The notes under the pieces were generated by a model. That model did no database searches and was not told the origin of the DNA. It saw nothing but the letters and a program-made list of their open reading frames with translations. From contig NZ_JACHLI010000018.1 in NCBI RefSeq assembly GCF_014204515.1, positions 62,001-126,000 on the forward strand: a stretch of 64,000 bases of DNA. Reading direction: 5' to 3'. Made by a program: the position numbers and the translations under genes. Below are positions 50,462 to 57,629 of this stretch, one piece after another. The stretch comes from Pseudomonas nitroreducens (GTDB taxonomy: Bacteria > Pseudomonadota > Gammaproteobacteria > Pseudomonadales > Pseudomonadaceae). The stretch's first letter is position 1; each line of letters begins with the position of its first letter.

Positions 50462-50553
50462 GGAAAGTTGGCCGAGTTGGTCGATGGCGCGCCCCTGCTA
50501 AGGGCGTATATCCGCAAGGGTATCGGTGGGTTCGAATCCCCCACTTTCCGCCA
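50462..50553 (+). tRNA. tRNA-Ser (GCT)
   Basis: Acceptor GGAAAGT/ACTTTCC, anticodon loop CTGCTAA, long variable arm, GTTCGAATC, encoded CCA. Decodes AGC/AGT. Confidence 0.94.
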
Positions 50554-50592
50554 TATTCGACTGGTAGCAGTGGTGGCCAGTCAAACGAGTTC

Positions 50593-50682
50593 GGGTGGGT
50601 GTCCGAGTGGCTGAAGGAGCTGGATTCGAAATCCAGTAGCCCCCTCGGGGGCTCGAGAGTTCGAATCTCTCCCCACCCGCCA
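50593..50682 (+). tRNA. tRNA-Ser (CGA)
   Basis: Acceptor GGGTGGG/CCCACCC, anticodon stem CTGGA/TCCAG with loop TTCGAAA, long variable arm (AGCCCCC-GGGGGCT type), GTTCGAATC, encoded CCA. Decodes TCG. Confidence 0.94.
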
Positions 50683-50975
50683 TTAGTTGTCACGGAGTTG
50701 CACTAACTATCGGGGGCAGAGCCCCGAGCGAGAGTCCCTCGGGCCGAGTGAGATCGGCCATTCACGACACTACTCGCACCTTACCCAGGCGGAGTCTCAC
50801 ATCCGGTAGTTTGGGGCCTGGGGTAGGTGACACTACGGAGAGACGTGTAGGTAAGCCGGAGCCGTTATGAAGCTCGTAGCGTGAGCGAGCAAAGAGCCGG
50901 CCTTGAATCCGCCCAAGCCCGAAAGGGCAAGGATTGATACGATCTGGTGCAGTAGCACGGGGTTGTCAGTAATAC

Positions 50976-51063
50976 GGGTGTTTGTCCGAGTGGTCGATGG
51001 AACCGGTCTTGAAAACCGGCAGATGGAAACGTCTCTAGGGTTCGAATCCCTAAGCACCCGCCA
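50976..51063 (+). tRNA. tRNA-Ser (TGA)
   Basis: Acceptor GGGTGTT/AGCACCC, anticodon stem CCGGT/ACCGG with loop CTTGAAA, long variable arm, GTTCGAATC, encoded CCA. Decodes TCA. It follows a 293-bp structured spacer. Confidence 0.94.
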
Positions 51064-51071
51064 ACTAAAAC

Positions 51072-51147
51072 GCCACTGTAGCTTAGCTGATAGAGCGCCT
51101 GGCTCATAATCGGGGGGTCGTGGGTTTGAGTCCCACCAGTGGCACCA
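51072..51147 (+). tRNA. tRNA with CAT anticodon (Ile2 or Met)
   Basis: 76 nt, acceptor GCCACTG/CAGTGGC, anticodon loop CTCATAA, A73, encoded CCA. The leader peptide has an ATA codon, which favours Ile2 (lysidine-modified CAU), but elongator Met is possible. Unusual: D-loop G19 is A and T-loop C56 is T (loop TTTGAGT), a covariation of the normal G19-C56 tertiary pair to A19-U56. Confidence 0.88.
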
Positions 51148-51351
51148 AAGTTCGCCCGGCACAATCGGGCAACAATTCTCTTGTAAAAGAGAGTTTTCCC
51201 CTGTAAGGTTCCACCCCGCAAGACTCTCACAAGGATTCTTGCACCTGATGCACCACCATCAGGCGATGTAGCTCAGAGATACTCTGAGGCTGCATTCGAG
51301 AGTCACGTTAGTTGCGTAGACTGTCGAATGCTTCCTTAAGCAAAGGGTCAT

Positions 51352-51428
51352 GCAGGCATAGCTCAATTGGATAGAGCGCACCCCTCCTAAGGGTGAGGTT
51401 GTAGGTTCGAGCCCCACTGCTTGCACCA
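51352..51428 (+). tRNA. tRNA-Arg (CCT)
   Basis: 77 nt, acceptor GCAGGCA/TGCTTGC, anticodon stem CACCC/GGGTG with loop CTCCTAA, GTTCGAGC, encoded CCA. One T-stem mismatch (A-C). Decodes the rare codon AGG. Confidence 0.92.
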
Positions 51429-51787
51429 AATTGAAGTGTTGTTGAGCGTGGAATTGGCATAGGCGAATTGATGCACTCGTAGTTGTCCATAGGGCCTCGG
51501 CCAAGTGATGGGTAAAGCGGCGAAAGGTGCGAGATAGACGCTACTAGCCCCAGGAACAACACTTCTACAAACTGCTGTGAAAGGCGCGCCGAAGGGGATT
51601 CCCTCCTCATGCCGAAGGCGATAAGCGGCTACACTTGGTAAGACAGGGAACCGAATACCTAGTTTGACAGTTGTCACTTGCTGTATTGCCGGAAACGTAA
51701 CCGGCCATTGAATTCAAAGAAGCCCAAAAGAGTGGGGCGTAAGAAATAGACCACCGGAAGGCTAACGCTGATGAGGTGGAAGATCAT
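51429..51787. other. Spacer between tRNA-Arg and tRNA-Thr
   Basis: 359 bp with several short inverted repeats and no credible ORF, promoter or tRNA. Like the other long spacers in the array it may be transcribed as part of the precursor and processed away. Confidence 0.4.
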
Positions 51788-51863
51788 GCCGGTATAGCTC
51801 AGTTGGTAGAGCACCTGACTTGTAATCAGGTGGTCGCGAGTTCGAGTCCCGCTGCCGGCACCA
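51788..51863 (+). tRNA. tRNA-Thr (TGT)
   Basis: 76 nt, acceptor GCCGGTA/TGCCGGC, anticodon stem CCTGA/TCAGG with loop CTTGTAA, GTTCGAGTC, encoded CCA. Decodes ACA. Confidence 0.95.
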
Positions 51864-51886
51864 TTTTGATAATGCTTAGGTTGATC

Positions 51887-52153
51887 ATGAAACTAAGCGA
51901 TAAGGTAAAGATTCAATCGGCTCTGTTTTGCTATTCCTACGTTTCCCACAGCTTTGCTAGCATGCAAAACCCAAAGTACCGGGGAGAAAAGTTCAGCTGG
52001 GAAACATGGCCAAAATGGATTTCTGATGGCGCCGGGATTCATGTTTATGTAAACGTTAACTGTCCGGAAAGTGTAAGCCATCTCCTGGAGAAACATGCCA
52101 AGGAGACAGCTCTAAAGATTGCATCTGACCTGGTGGATTTGATGACCAGGTGA
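51887..52153 (+). CDS. Small ORF embedded in the tRNA array
   Basis: 88 residues from ATG 51887 with AGG 7 nt upstream. Soluble, charged C-terminus, no known family. It lies between tRNA-Thr (TGT) and tRNA-Thr (CGT) and is more AT-rich than its surroundings. Possibly a real gene inserted in the array; coding evidence is limited to length and RBS. Confidence 0.5.
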   Translation: MKLSDKVKIQSALFCYSYVSHSFASMQNPKYRGEKFSWETWPKWISDGAGIHVYVNVNCPESVSHLLEKHAKETALKIASDLVDLMTR

Positions 52154-52203
52154 GTGTGGTAAGGGGTCAAGTTAAGAGCAGAATTTGCTTTCGACCCAGC
52201 AGT

Positions 52204-52279
52204 GCCGGTGTAGCTCAGTTGGTAGAGCGGTGCTTTCGTAAAGCAACGGTCGGAGGTTCGAGTCCTCTCTTCGGCACCA
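52204..52279 (+). tRNA. tRNA-Thr (CGT)
   Basis: 76 nt, anticodon loop TTCGTAA, GTTCGAGTC, encoded CCA. It shows a T-T mismatch in the acceptor stem (GCCGGTG with CTTCGGC) and a G-A mismatch at 27-43. Decodes ACG. Confidence 0.9.
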
Positions 52280-52289
52280 GTTTTTAATT

Positions 52290-52372
52290 GCGGACGTGGC
52301 GAAATTGGTATACGCGCGGGTTTTAGGTTCCCGTCTTTCGGGGTGAGAGTTCGAGTCTCTCCGTCCGCACCA
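52290..52372 (+). tRNA. tRNA-Leu (TAG)
   Basis: 83 nt class II tRNA, acceptor GCGGACG/CGTCCGC, loop TTTAGGT, short variable stem, GTTCGAGTC, encoded CCA. Decodes CTA and by wobble CTG; it is not an amber suppressor. Confidence 0.94.
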
Positions 52373-52918
52373 ATCATCGATGTATGATGCCGGTTAAGGC
52401 CGCATCTTACACCCGGTGGAACTGGCCTGACGAAAGTATGGCTAGTGGCAGGATCGGAAGATCCAAGGAAACGACTTCAATACCCTGCGAAGTCCGATCT
52501 GATGCCAATTGATCCCTAAGGGGTGGTCTGTGTTGCAGTCAACATCGGGTACATAGCTGGGCTAGCGAAAACCTCCGATTAGACTGTAACGGTGGAGGGG
52601 CCTAAGGGTTCCCGTAGAAGCTTAAAGACCGGGTGCTTTTAGCTGGTTCAAGTAAACCGCTAAACGAGAACTGAGCAGGCCAGCCTCGTTATCTTGATAG
52701 CTGTACCGCCTGACCGCTCGGCTAACCTCGGGCGGGGTGCTGTAAGGGAAAGATGCCTTATTCACGTCAACTGAGCGGAACAGGGGCGTGTCTGCTGATC
52801 CAAGTCCGCCGACCTTCGGGACGGGTACTTCAGGGTGGTACATGGAACCCAGGCCTTAGTGGCCGATTAGGATGGGGCGACATTCTTCAGCTTGCTGAGT
52901 GGGTCGCATCACCTTCTT
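52373..52918. other. Long spacer between tRNA-Leu and tRNA-Pro
   Basis: 546 bp, the longest spacer in the array. I see a GGATC-GGAA-GATCC hairpin (about 52453) and several weaker repeats, but no credible gene. It may contain an unrecognised structured RNA. Confidence 0.4.
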
Positions 52919-52995
52919 CGGAGTGTAGCGCAGTCCGGTAGCGCGCTTGCTTTGGGAGCAAGATGTCGGGAGTTCGAATCTCCCCACTCCGACCA
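52919..52995 (+). tRNA. tRNA-Pro (TGG)
   Basis: 77 nt, acceptor CGGAGTG/CACTCCG, anticodon stem CTTGC/GCAAG with loop TTTGGGA, GTTCGAATC, encoded CCA. Decodes CCA, and probably other CCN by wobble. Confidence 0.95.
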
Positions 52996-53044
52996 TATTC
53001 AATGAGCCAAGTCACTGATTTGGCTAGTAAAAGAGAGTAGTTTT

Positions 53045-53131
53045 GCGGTCATGGTGGAATTGGTAGACACGCTACCTTGAGGTGGTAGTGGCCGAAAGGC
53101 CGTGAGAGTTCGAGTCTCTCTGACCGCACCA
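53045..53131 (+). tRNA. tRNA-Leu (GAG)
   Basis: 87 nt class II tRNA, acceptor GCGGTCA/TGACCGC, stem CTACC/GGTAG with loop TTGAGGT, GTTCGAGTC, encoded CCA. Decodes CTC/CTT. Confidence 0.95.
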
Positions 53132-53386
53132 GTGTTGTGACGCCCTCAAAGCGGAAGAAGTGATCGGGCGAGCCCGGCGCGTTGATCCCCTCGGACATCG
53201 CCCTGGGAGCCGGCGCCCCTTCCATCGGAGAGTGGGCTTCAACCCGCAAGTGACTGTCTAGTGCTTAGCATAGTGGCGAGGCATTGAAGCGGAGTCTCCG
53301 GGCGCCGTGGAGCCGCACCTGAAATAGCCACCGCGATGGCAGTCGCTGCAACATGGCAAGGTAGGGCGGGGTAGCTTGCCACCCCT

Positions 53387-53471
53387 GCGCAGGTGATGGA
53401 ATCGGTAGACGTGCCGCACTCAAAATGCGGTGGCCTAGGCCGTGTGGGTTCGAGTCCCACGCTGCGCACCA
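53387..53471 (+). tRNA. tRNA-Leu (CAA)
   Basis: 85 nt class II tRNA, stem CCGCA/TGCGG with loop CTCAAAA, GTTCGAGTC, encoded CCA. Acceptor GCGCAGG/GCTGCGC has one G-G mismatch at position 7-66. Decodes TTG. Confidence 0.93.
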
Positions 53472-53575
53472 TACAAAATCGCGATCTGCTTTCAAAAAGT
53501 AGAAGCAAATCGCCACTACAGCGTCGTCAGTTTGCATCGAACTTGCTACCATCCGTCTATATCAAAGTGGACAAC

Positions 53576-53660
53576 GCTCTTTAGCCATACTGGTTAGGCG
53601 AACCCGGATTACAATCCGCCGCCCCAGTGGCTTGTGGGCCAAAAGCCCAGAGGAGCTCCA
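53576..53660 (+). tRNA. tRNA-like sequence or decayed tRNA
   Basis: A 7-bp acceptor-like stem GCTCTTT/GAGGAGC followed by T-CCA, a D-arm GCC-ATACTGGTTA-GGC and a stem CGGA/TCCG with a six-base loop TTACAA. The T-arm lacks the GTTC motif. U73 and the stem resemble tRNA-Cys or tRNA-Gly, but the arm defects suggest a remnant, an unusual RNA or chance. Confidence 0.22.
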
Positions 53661-53705
53661 GGATGGAATCAGCCACCTAGGCGTGGAATGAATCAGGTCG
53701 CAAGC

Positions 53706-54002
53706 ATGAAAGATGATGTCGCTGAAAGAGCACTACAGCTGATCACGTTGACGGGAGTGAAAGAGCTCTCGACGCTCGGGGCCACTAACTACAACCGCTG
53801 GAAGAACATCGAGCGGGGACTCTGTCGGCTTGGAACACAAGAGATAGGCGTGCTCTGCAAGCTTTATCCGTACTACGCCCTGTGGCTCGCCACAGGCATG
53901 ATCCAGCCAGAATGCGGGCATTCCAGCCCGGAGTACGATCAAGAGCAGGAGCAGGAAGACCCCGTGCGGTTCGGCGAGGAGGACGGCTCCATAGGCGAGT
54001 AA
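53706..54002 (+). CDS. XRE-like HTH regulator, small
   Basis: 98 residues from ATG 53706 (AGG 9 nt upstream); ATG 53688 is an alternative. ERALQLITLTGVKELSTLGATNYNRWKNIERG is an HTH pattern. The C-terminal WLATGMIQPECGHSSPEYDQE matches a tail common in small Pseudomonas DNA-binding proteins (PE-x-GQ-x-SPEYDE). Probably a transcriptional regulator of the replicon. Conceivably the reader of the CAAT-N9-ATTG repeats, but there is no evidence for that. Confidence 0.65.
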   Translation: MKDDVAERALQLITLTGVKELSTLGATNYNRWKNIERGLCRLGTQEIGVLCKLYPYYALWLATGMIQPECGHSSPEYDQEQEQEDPVRFGEEDGSIGE

Positions 54003-54008
54003 GCAGGC

Positions 54009-54269
54009 ATGAAGAGTTGGTCAGAGAAGATCGACAGAATGGCCATCCGCTGCAACGGCGAGGTCTATTCATTCCCACGGCCTGCAACACACAGCAACAT
54101 TCTCGCGCTCATGGTCAACGCTTACGGCTTCAAGCCTCCCGTGAAGGGGAAACAGGGCTACCTGACCATCAGTGGCCGCTTCATCCCCTGCGACGCTCTG
54201 GCACGACTTCCCAAATGCGCATTCGACGACCATTTCATCCTGCATGAAGGGGCGTTGCGCTTTCGATAG
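54009..54269 (+). CDS. Hypothetical protein, 86 aa
   Basis: Starts 6 bp after the HTH gene and ends 18 bp before the phosphatase gene, so it is likely part of a three-gene transcript. Small basic/beta protein (GKQGYLTISGRFIPC). No family recognised. Confidence 0.7.
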   Translation: MKSWSEKIDRMAIRCNGEVYSFPRPATHSNILALMVNAYGFKPPVKGKQGYLTISGRFIPCDALARLPKCAFDDHFILHEGALRFR

Positions 54270-54287
54270 TGACCAGAAGGGGGTGCG

Positions 54288-55226
54288 ATGTACTACGACA
54301 TCATCGGCGACGTGCATGGCCATGCTAACGAGCTGAGAAAGCTCCTGGAGGCCCTGGGTTACCAGGAAACCATCACAGGGTTCGCTCATCCGACCAGGAA
54401 GGCTATTTTCCTGGGCGACTACATCGACCGAGGGCCTTTGCAGGTCGAGGTTTACCGGATCGTGCGGGCCATGGTCGAAGGCGGTCACGCTCAGGCGATC
54501 ATGGGCAACCATGAATACAACGCCGTCGCTTTCAGCACCCCAGATCCTCGCCGGCCAGGTCATTACCTGCGTGAACAGAGCGAGAAGAACTACCGGCAGC
54601 ACCATGAGTTCCTGGCCCAGGTCGGCGACGGTAGCCCTCTGCACCTGGAAATGCTCGACTGGTTCCGACGTTTGCCTCTGTTCCTCGACCTGGGCGCGTT
54701 CAAGGTCATCCATGCCTGTTGGCACCCCAAGCACATCGCTTACGCGCCGAATGTCCTGGATGAGAATAACTGCCTTACAGAGGCGGGATGGCTGGAGTCT
54801 GCCGATTCCGGGTCTCCGGCTTCAGACCTGGTGGAGTTGCTGTTGAAGGGCTCCGAGATCGATCTGCCGGACTCCGTAGAGTACGTGGACAAAGACGGGA
54901 ATTCCCGGCGCAAAGCACGAACTCGTTGGTGGCTTAATGCCCCCATGACGATTCGTGAATTATTGCTGGAAGTGAAACATCTCCCTGTTGAGCACAGCGG
55001 CTTGGAAACTCCGCCGTCCCTGGACGATATTGTCGGCCATGACGGTGAAACATTGATCTTCGTCGGCCACTATTGGCGCACGGGAGCCCCGGAAGTTCTC
55101 TCACCGCATGTGGCCTGCCTGGATTACAGCATTGCGAAATCCGGAGGTGACAGGAAACTCTGTGCATACCGCTGGAGTGGCGAGACCGAACTCAGCAATG
55201 CGAACTTCGTCTGCGTGATCCCTTAA
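54288..55226 (+). CDS. Calcineurin-like metallophosphatase
   Basis: 312 residues. Metallophosphatase motifs in order: GDVHG (7-11), GDYIDRGP (about 44-51), GNHE (about 72-75), a His in VIHACWHP and GHYWRTG near the C-terminus. All metal ligands appear present. Related to bacterial PP2A/PrpE-type and Ap4A-hydrolase-like enzymes. The substrate could be phosphoprotein, RNA ends or a nucleotide; the sequence cannot decide. Confidence 0.85.
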   Translation: MYYDIIGDVHGHANELRKLLEALGYQETITGFAHPTRKAIFLGDYIDRGPLQVEVYRIVRAMVEGGHAQAIMGNHEYNAVAFSTPDPRRPGHYLREQSEKNYRQHHEFLAQVGDGSPLHLEMLDWFRRLPLFLDLGAFKVIHACWHPKHIAYAPNVLDENNCLTEAGWLESADSGSPASDLVELLLKGSEIDLPDSVEYVDKDGNSRRKARTRWWLNAPMTIRELLLEVKHLPVEHSGLETPPSLDDIVGHDGETLIFVGHYWRTGAPEVLSPHVACLDYSIAKSGGDRKLCAYRWSGETELSNANFVCVIP

Positions 55227-55240
55227 CTCTGTAAAGAATG

Positions 55241-55259
55241 TCAATTTCCTAGCAATTGC
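55241..55259. promoter_or_regulatory. 19-bp inverted repeat, CAAT-N9-ATTG family (site 5)
   Basis: TCAATTTCCTAGCAATTGC ends 10 bp before the start of the membrane protein gene at 55270, overlapping its ribosome binding region. Confidence 0.55.
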
Positions 55260-55269
55260 CGGCGAGGTA

Positions 55270-55608
55270 ATGCAAGTGATTCACGAAAGACAACAGGCCA
55301 CAAATAATAATGATTCTCTAATCAGGATTGGCTACCTCGGCCTGATGCTTGGCGTATTGATCACGCCACTGATCTTGGCGGTGCTAGCTGTATCGTTGCT
55401 GAAGTTGCTGAAGGTGCAGAACAGCTTCGAAATCACACACTTCAAGCGCCAGGCTAAGCTGGCTGCTGGATTCCTGGTATGGGTAGCGGTCTCGATACCC
55501 TTTCTGGATATTGGGGTTGGCCAACTCTCAATCGCTGGCGCGATGCTCTGGCTACTCTGGAAGGCGTTCGAGGGCTTTGATAGCAACCGAAGCTCAGAGT
55601 CCATGTGA
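55270..55608 (+). CDS. Membrane protein, 112 aa
   Basis: Three hydrophobic segments (about 22-46, 65-84, 86-101). No family recognised. The palindrome at 55241-55259 lies immediately upstream; binding there would block expression directly. Confidence 0.68.
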   Translation: MQVIHERQQATNNNDSLIRIGYLGLMLGVLITPLILAVLAVSLLKLLKVQNSFEITHFKRQAKLAAGFLVWVAVSIPFLDIGVGQLSIAGAMLWLLWKAFEGFDSNRSSESM

Positions 55609-55997
55609 AGGGGCCGCTTCCCTGCGGTCTGAGGTTCTATCCTAGCGACGGTCTTCGTCGTCGTGCCAATGCTCCCGACGTTCGGCGTGCTCTTCGTCGC
55701 CAAATCGCTTCCTGGGCCCGCTGGAAGGCTTTGCAGGGGTGTTTAGCTGGTGGTCAGGCCGATCCTGGTCTCGGCTGCGCTCATGGTGTCGCATGGCATT
55801 TCCTCAAGCATGTGGGGAAGGCCTATCCGTAGGGCATGCACAATATACCAATAATTGTGCCGACAATGATTCGCCGTGGTAGGATGGCCATCGCGCCGCT
55901 TGGCGACCAAATTCTCAGCCCAGGCCTTGTGCCTCGTGGCTGTACAGCACTCCTGCCTACATGGCGGGCCGCAGAATCACATGCTAGGACGTCCACT
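55609..55997. other. Region between membrane protein and wHTH gene
   Basis: 389 bp. A 75-codon ORF (55605-55832, overlapping the upstream stop) is Arg/Ala/Gly-rich and I do not trust it as coding. The right half holds the palindrome at 55838-55860 and presumably the promoter of the next gene. Confidence 0.45.
55838..55860. promoter_or_regulatory. Extended inverted repeat, CAAT-N9-ATTG family (site 7)
   Basis: GCACAAT, nine bases, ATTGTGC: perfect 7-bp arms at the same N9 spacing as the other sites. Upstream of the winged-helix-like gene at 55998. Confidence 0.58.
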
Positions 55998-56477
55998 GTG
56001 ACTCAAGAACCTGCAGCTACCCCTGAAACCGAAGCACCCAAGCGTGCACGCCGTCAGATCAGCCGCCGCTCGGAGGTCGAGCCCACGCTCCTCCAGCAGA
56101 TCGAACAGCTTCACGAGCAGACCACAGCTGTGCTGGAAGGCATCACGCCTGACAACCGTTTGACCACGAGCCGCGCGCTCCAGCTGGCGCTCAATAACCT
56201 CGGCCAGGCCATCGAGTTCGAGCGTGAGCCGGTTGTCCATGTGGTTCATGCCAATCTTGATCAGGAAGAGTTCTCAGCGCTCTGCAAAAAACTCACTCCG
56301 TCCGAGAAGTACCTGATCAGCAACCACCTGGCACAGAATAGCTCTGGAGTGGCAGTTTCGAGCCTGGGATCGTCACTGAAAAACCTCGAAAGTTACGGTC
56401 TGATCACCGTGAACAAAGACTCAGCGGCTCTGACCACCAAGGGTGTCGACCTGAACGCTCGCTGGACTGCCCGCTGA
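55998..56477 (+). CDS. Putative winged-helix DNA-binding protein
   Basis: 159 residues from GTG 55998 (AGGA 8 nt upstream); longer in-frame starts to 55836 would overlap the palindrome and look non-coding. A basic Pro/Ala N-terminus (KRARRQISRR) precedes a helical middle. The last 60 residues (LTPSEKYLISNHLAQN...LESYGLITVNKDSAALTTKG) resemble a MarR-type wHTH with wing. Because a perfect palindrome precedes it, autoregulation is a reasonable hypothesis, and it is the best in-window candidate for the reader of the repeat family. Confidence 0.6.
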   Translation: MTQEPAATPETEAPKRARRQISRRSEVEPTLLQQIEQLHEQTTAVLEGITPDNRLTTSRALQLALNNLGQAIEFEREPVVHVVHANLDQEEFSALCKKLTPSEKYLISNHLAQNSSGVAVSSLGSSLKNLESYGLITVNKDSAALTTKGVDLNARWTAR

Positions 56478-56503
56478 ATCCTTTAGCTGGGAATTGATAG
56501 GAG

Positions 56504-56529
56504 AGGGGGCTTAGGCCCCCTTTCTTTTT
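56504..56529 (+). terminator. Intrinsic terminator
   Basis: GGGGGC, TTAG loop, GCCCCC, then TTTCTTTTT, after the winged-helix-like gene. Confidence 0.9.
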
Positions 56530-56583
56530 GCGCCGGCTTTGGCTGCCATGTCATGCTGAATCTGTAAAAGGAGCCTTTTCTGC

Positions 56584-57591
56584 ATGAGCCTACCTCCCCT
56601 GAAAGCAGCGAGTGACGTTGGTCTAGACGTCTTTGACTCCCATCAGATGTCGCTTCAATCGTTCGATAGGTTCATTTCGTCCATGCGTGACCGGGAATTC
56701 CTGGGGCTCCTTGAGCTGTTGGCAGATTTGCCCGAACGTGCTTACAAGGTGCCGAGGAATTCTTTTGCTTATCGGCTCGACCAGCGACTGCAGGTTGACT
56801 CTTCGAGGGTGAACGTCATCCTCGATCACTGCATTGCTCGTTCCGAATCACTCTCCAGGCTGAGTACCAGGTTCAAGATGACCAGCCAGGCACATGGGCG
56901 TCTTTGTGCCTTCCTTCTGAAACTTGATAGCGGTCAGCGTAAGTCATGTAACGCCGTAAATGATTTAACAGCGGCCTTCCTTCAGGGCAGATCGACGGCT
57001 GAGCAGGTGATGGAATACGGATACCTGGTCGAGTCGTGGCTTGCTAAAGCGAAAGGCAGTCCAGATGCGCTGCAAATTGCTGGCCCTGTTCTCACGAGCA
57101 TCGCCGTTGCCATGGGTGACGTGCGTTTCCATGTTCAGTTGGTTGTGCGAGCTGCAGAATCGTTCAATCCACTGCACGCAGATCCCCTGACGAACTTGAG
57201 CCGCAAAGCCTTCTACCACTCATGCGCGGCTATCAGTCAGGCGTTCGATCTTTCACCAAAGGAGTCGCTCGGGGCTCTACGCGATGGGGTCGACCAAACA
57301 TTCAGCGGCACTCGCCGGATGCTGAACCGTGTGGAAGAGATACCCCATGCGATCAGACAGTTGTCGACGGGGAATGAGGGCCTGGCCTCTCGTTTGAGCG
57401 CCACTGTAGTTGCCGCTCTGCTGGAAGAGGCTGTTGCGGGGAACAGCCAGTGCGCTATGAAGACCGTCTCCGACATCATAGGACTGGTGAATCCAGTTGA
57501 CCTCATCCCTCTACTCTCCGACGAGGCAAGGGCGAGGGTTCAGTCGCCATTGATAAGCCCGAGCCAGGGTTTTGACACACCAACCCCATAG
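56584..57591 (+). CDS. Hypothetical protein, 335 aa
   Basis: ATG 56584 preceded by AAGGAG. Alpha-helical, soluble, no recognised domain. It may form an operon with the 400-aa gene 38 bp downstream. Ends in a Ser/Pro/Thr tail. Confidence 0.75.
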   Translation: MSLPPLKAASDVGLDVFDSHQMSLQSFDRFISSMRDREFLGLLELLADLPERAYKVPRNSFAYRLDQRLQVDSSRVNVILDHCIARSESLSRLSTRFKMTSQAHGRLCAFLLKLDSGQRKSCNAVNDLTAAFLQGRSTAEQVMEYGYLVESWLAKAKGSPDALQIAGPVLTSIAVAMGDVRFHVQLVVRAAESFNPLHADPLTNLSRKAFYHSCAAISQAFDLSPKESLGALRDGVDQTFSGTRRMLNRVEEIPHAIRQLSTGNEGLASRLSATVVAALLEEAVAGNSQCAMKTVSDIIGLVNPVDLIPLLSDEARARVQSPLISPSQGFDTPTP

Positions 57592-57629
57592 TCGCCTTCG
57601 GCCGAACCTATTCCAGTAGAGACCTGCAC

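Noticed and set aside
50498..50693. Long minus-strand ORFs across the tRNA array with PTRG/GEIRTLEPP-like peptides
   Set aside because: They are antisense translations of tRNA sequence (the T-loop GGTTCGA reads as a recurrent peptide) and are not genes.
51270..51310. tRNA gene starting near 51274 (TAGCTCAG ... TTCGA)
   Set aside because: Only about 40 nt of tRNA-like sequence; no anticodon arm or acceptor stem. Probably a remnant.
52290..52372. tRNA with TAG in the anticodon as a possible amber suppressor explaining the TAG at 44244
   Set aside because: Anticodon UAG reads CUA, not the stop codon UAG; a CUA anticodon would be needed and is absent from the array.
55605..55832. 75-codon ORF overlapping the membrane-protein stop
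   Set aside because: Arg/Gly/Ala-rich composition and lack of a separate ribosome binding site make it look like non-coding sequence; kept only as a note.
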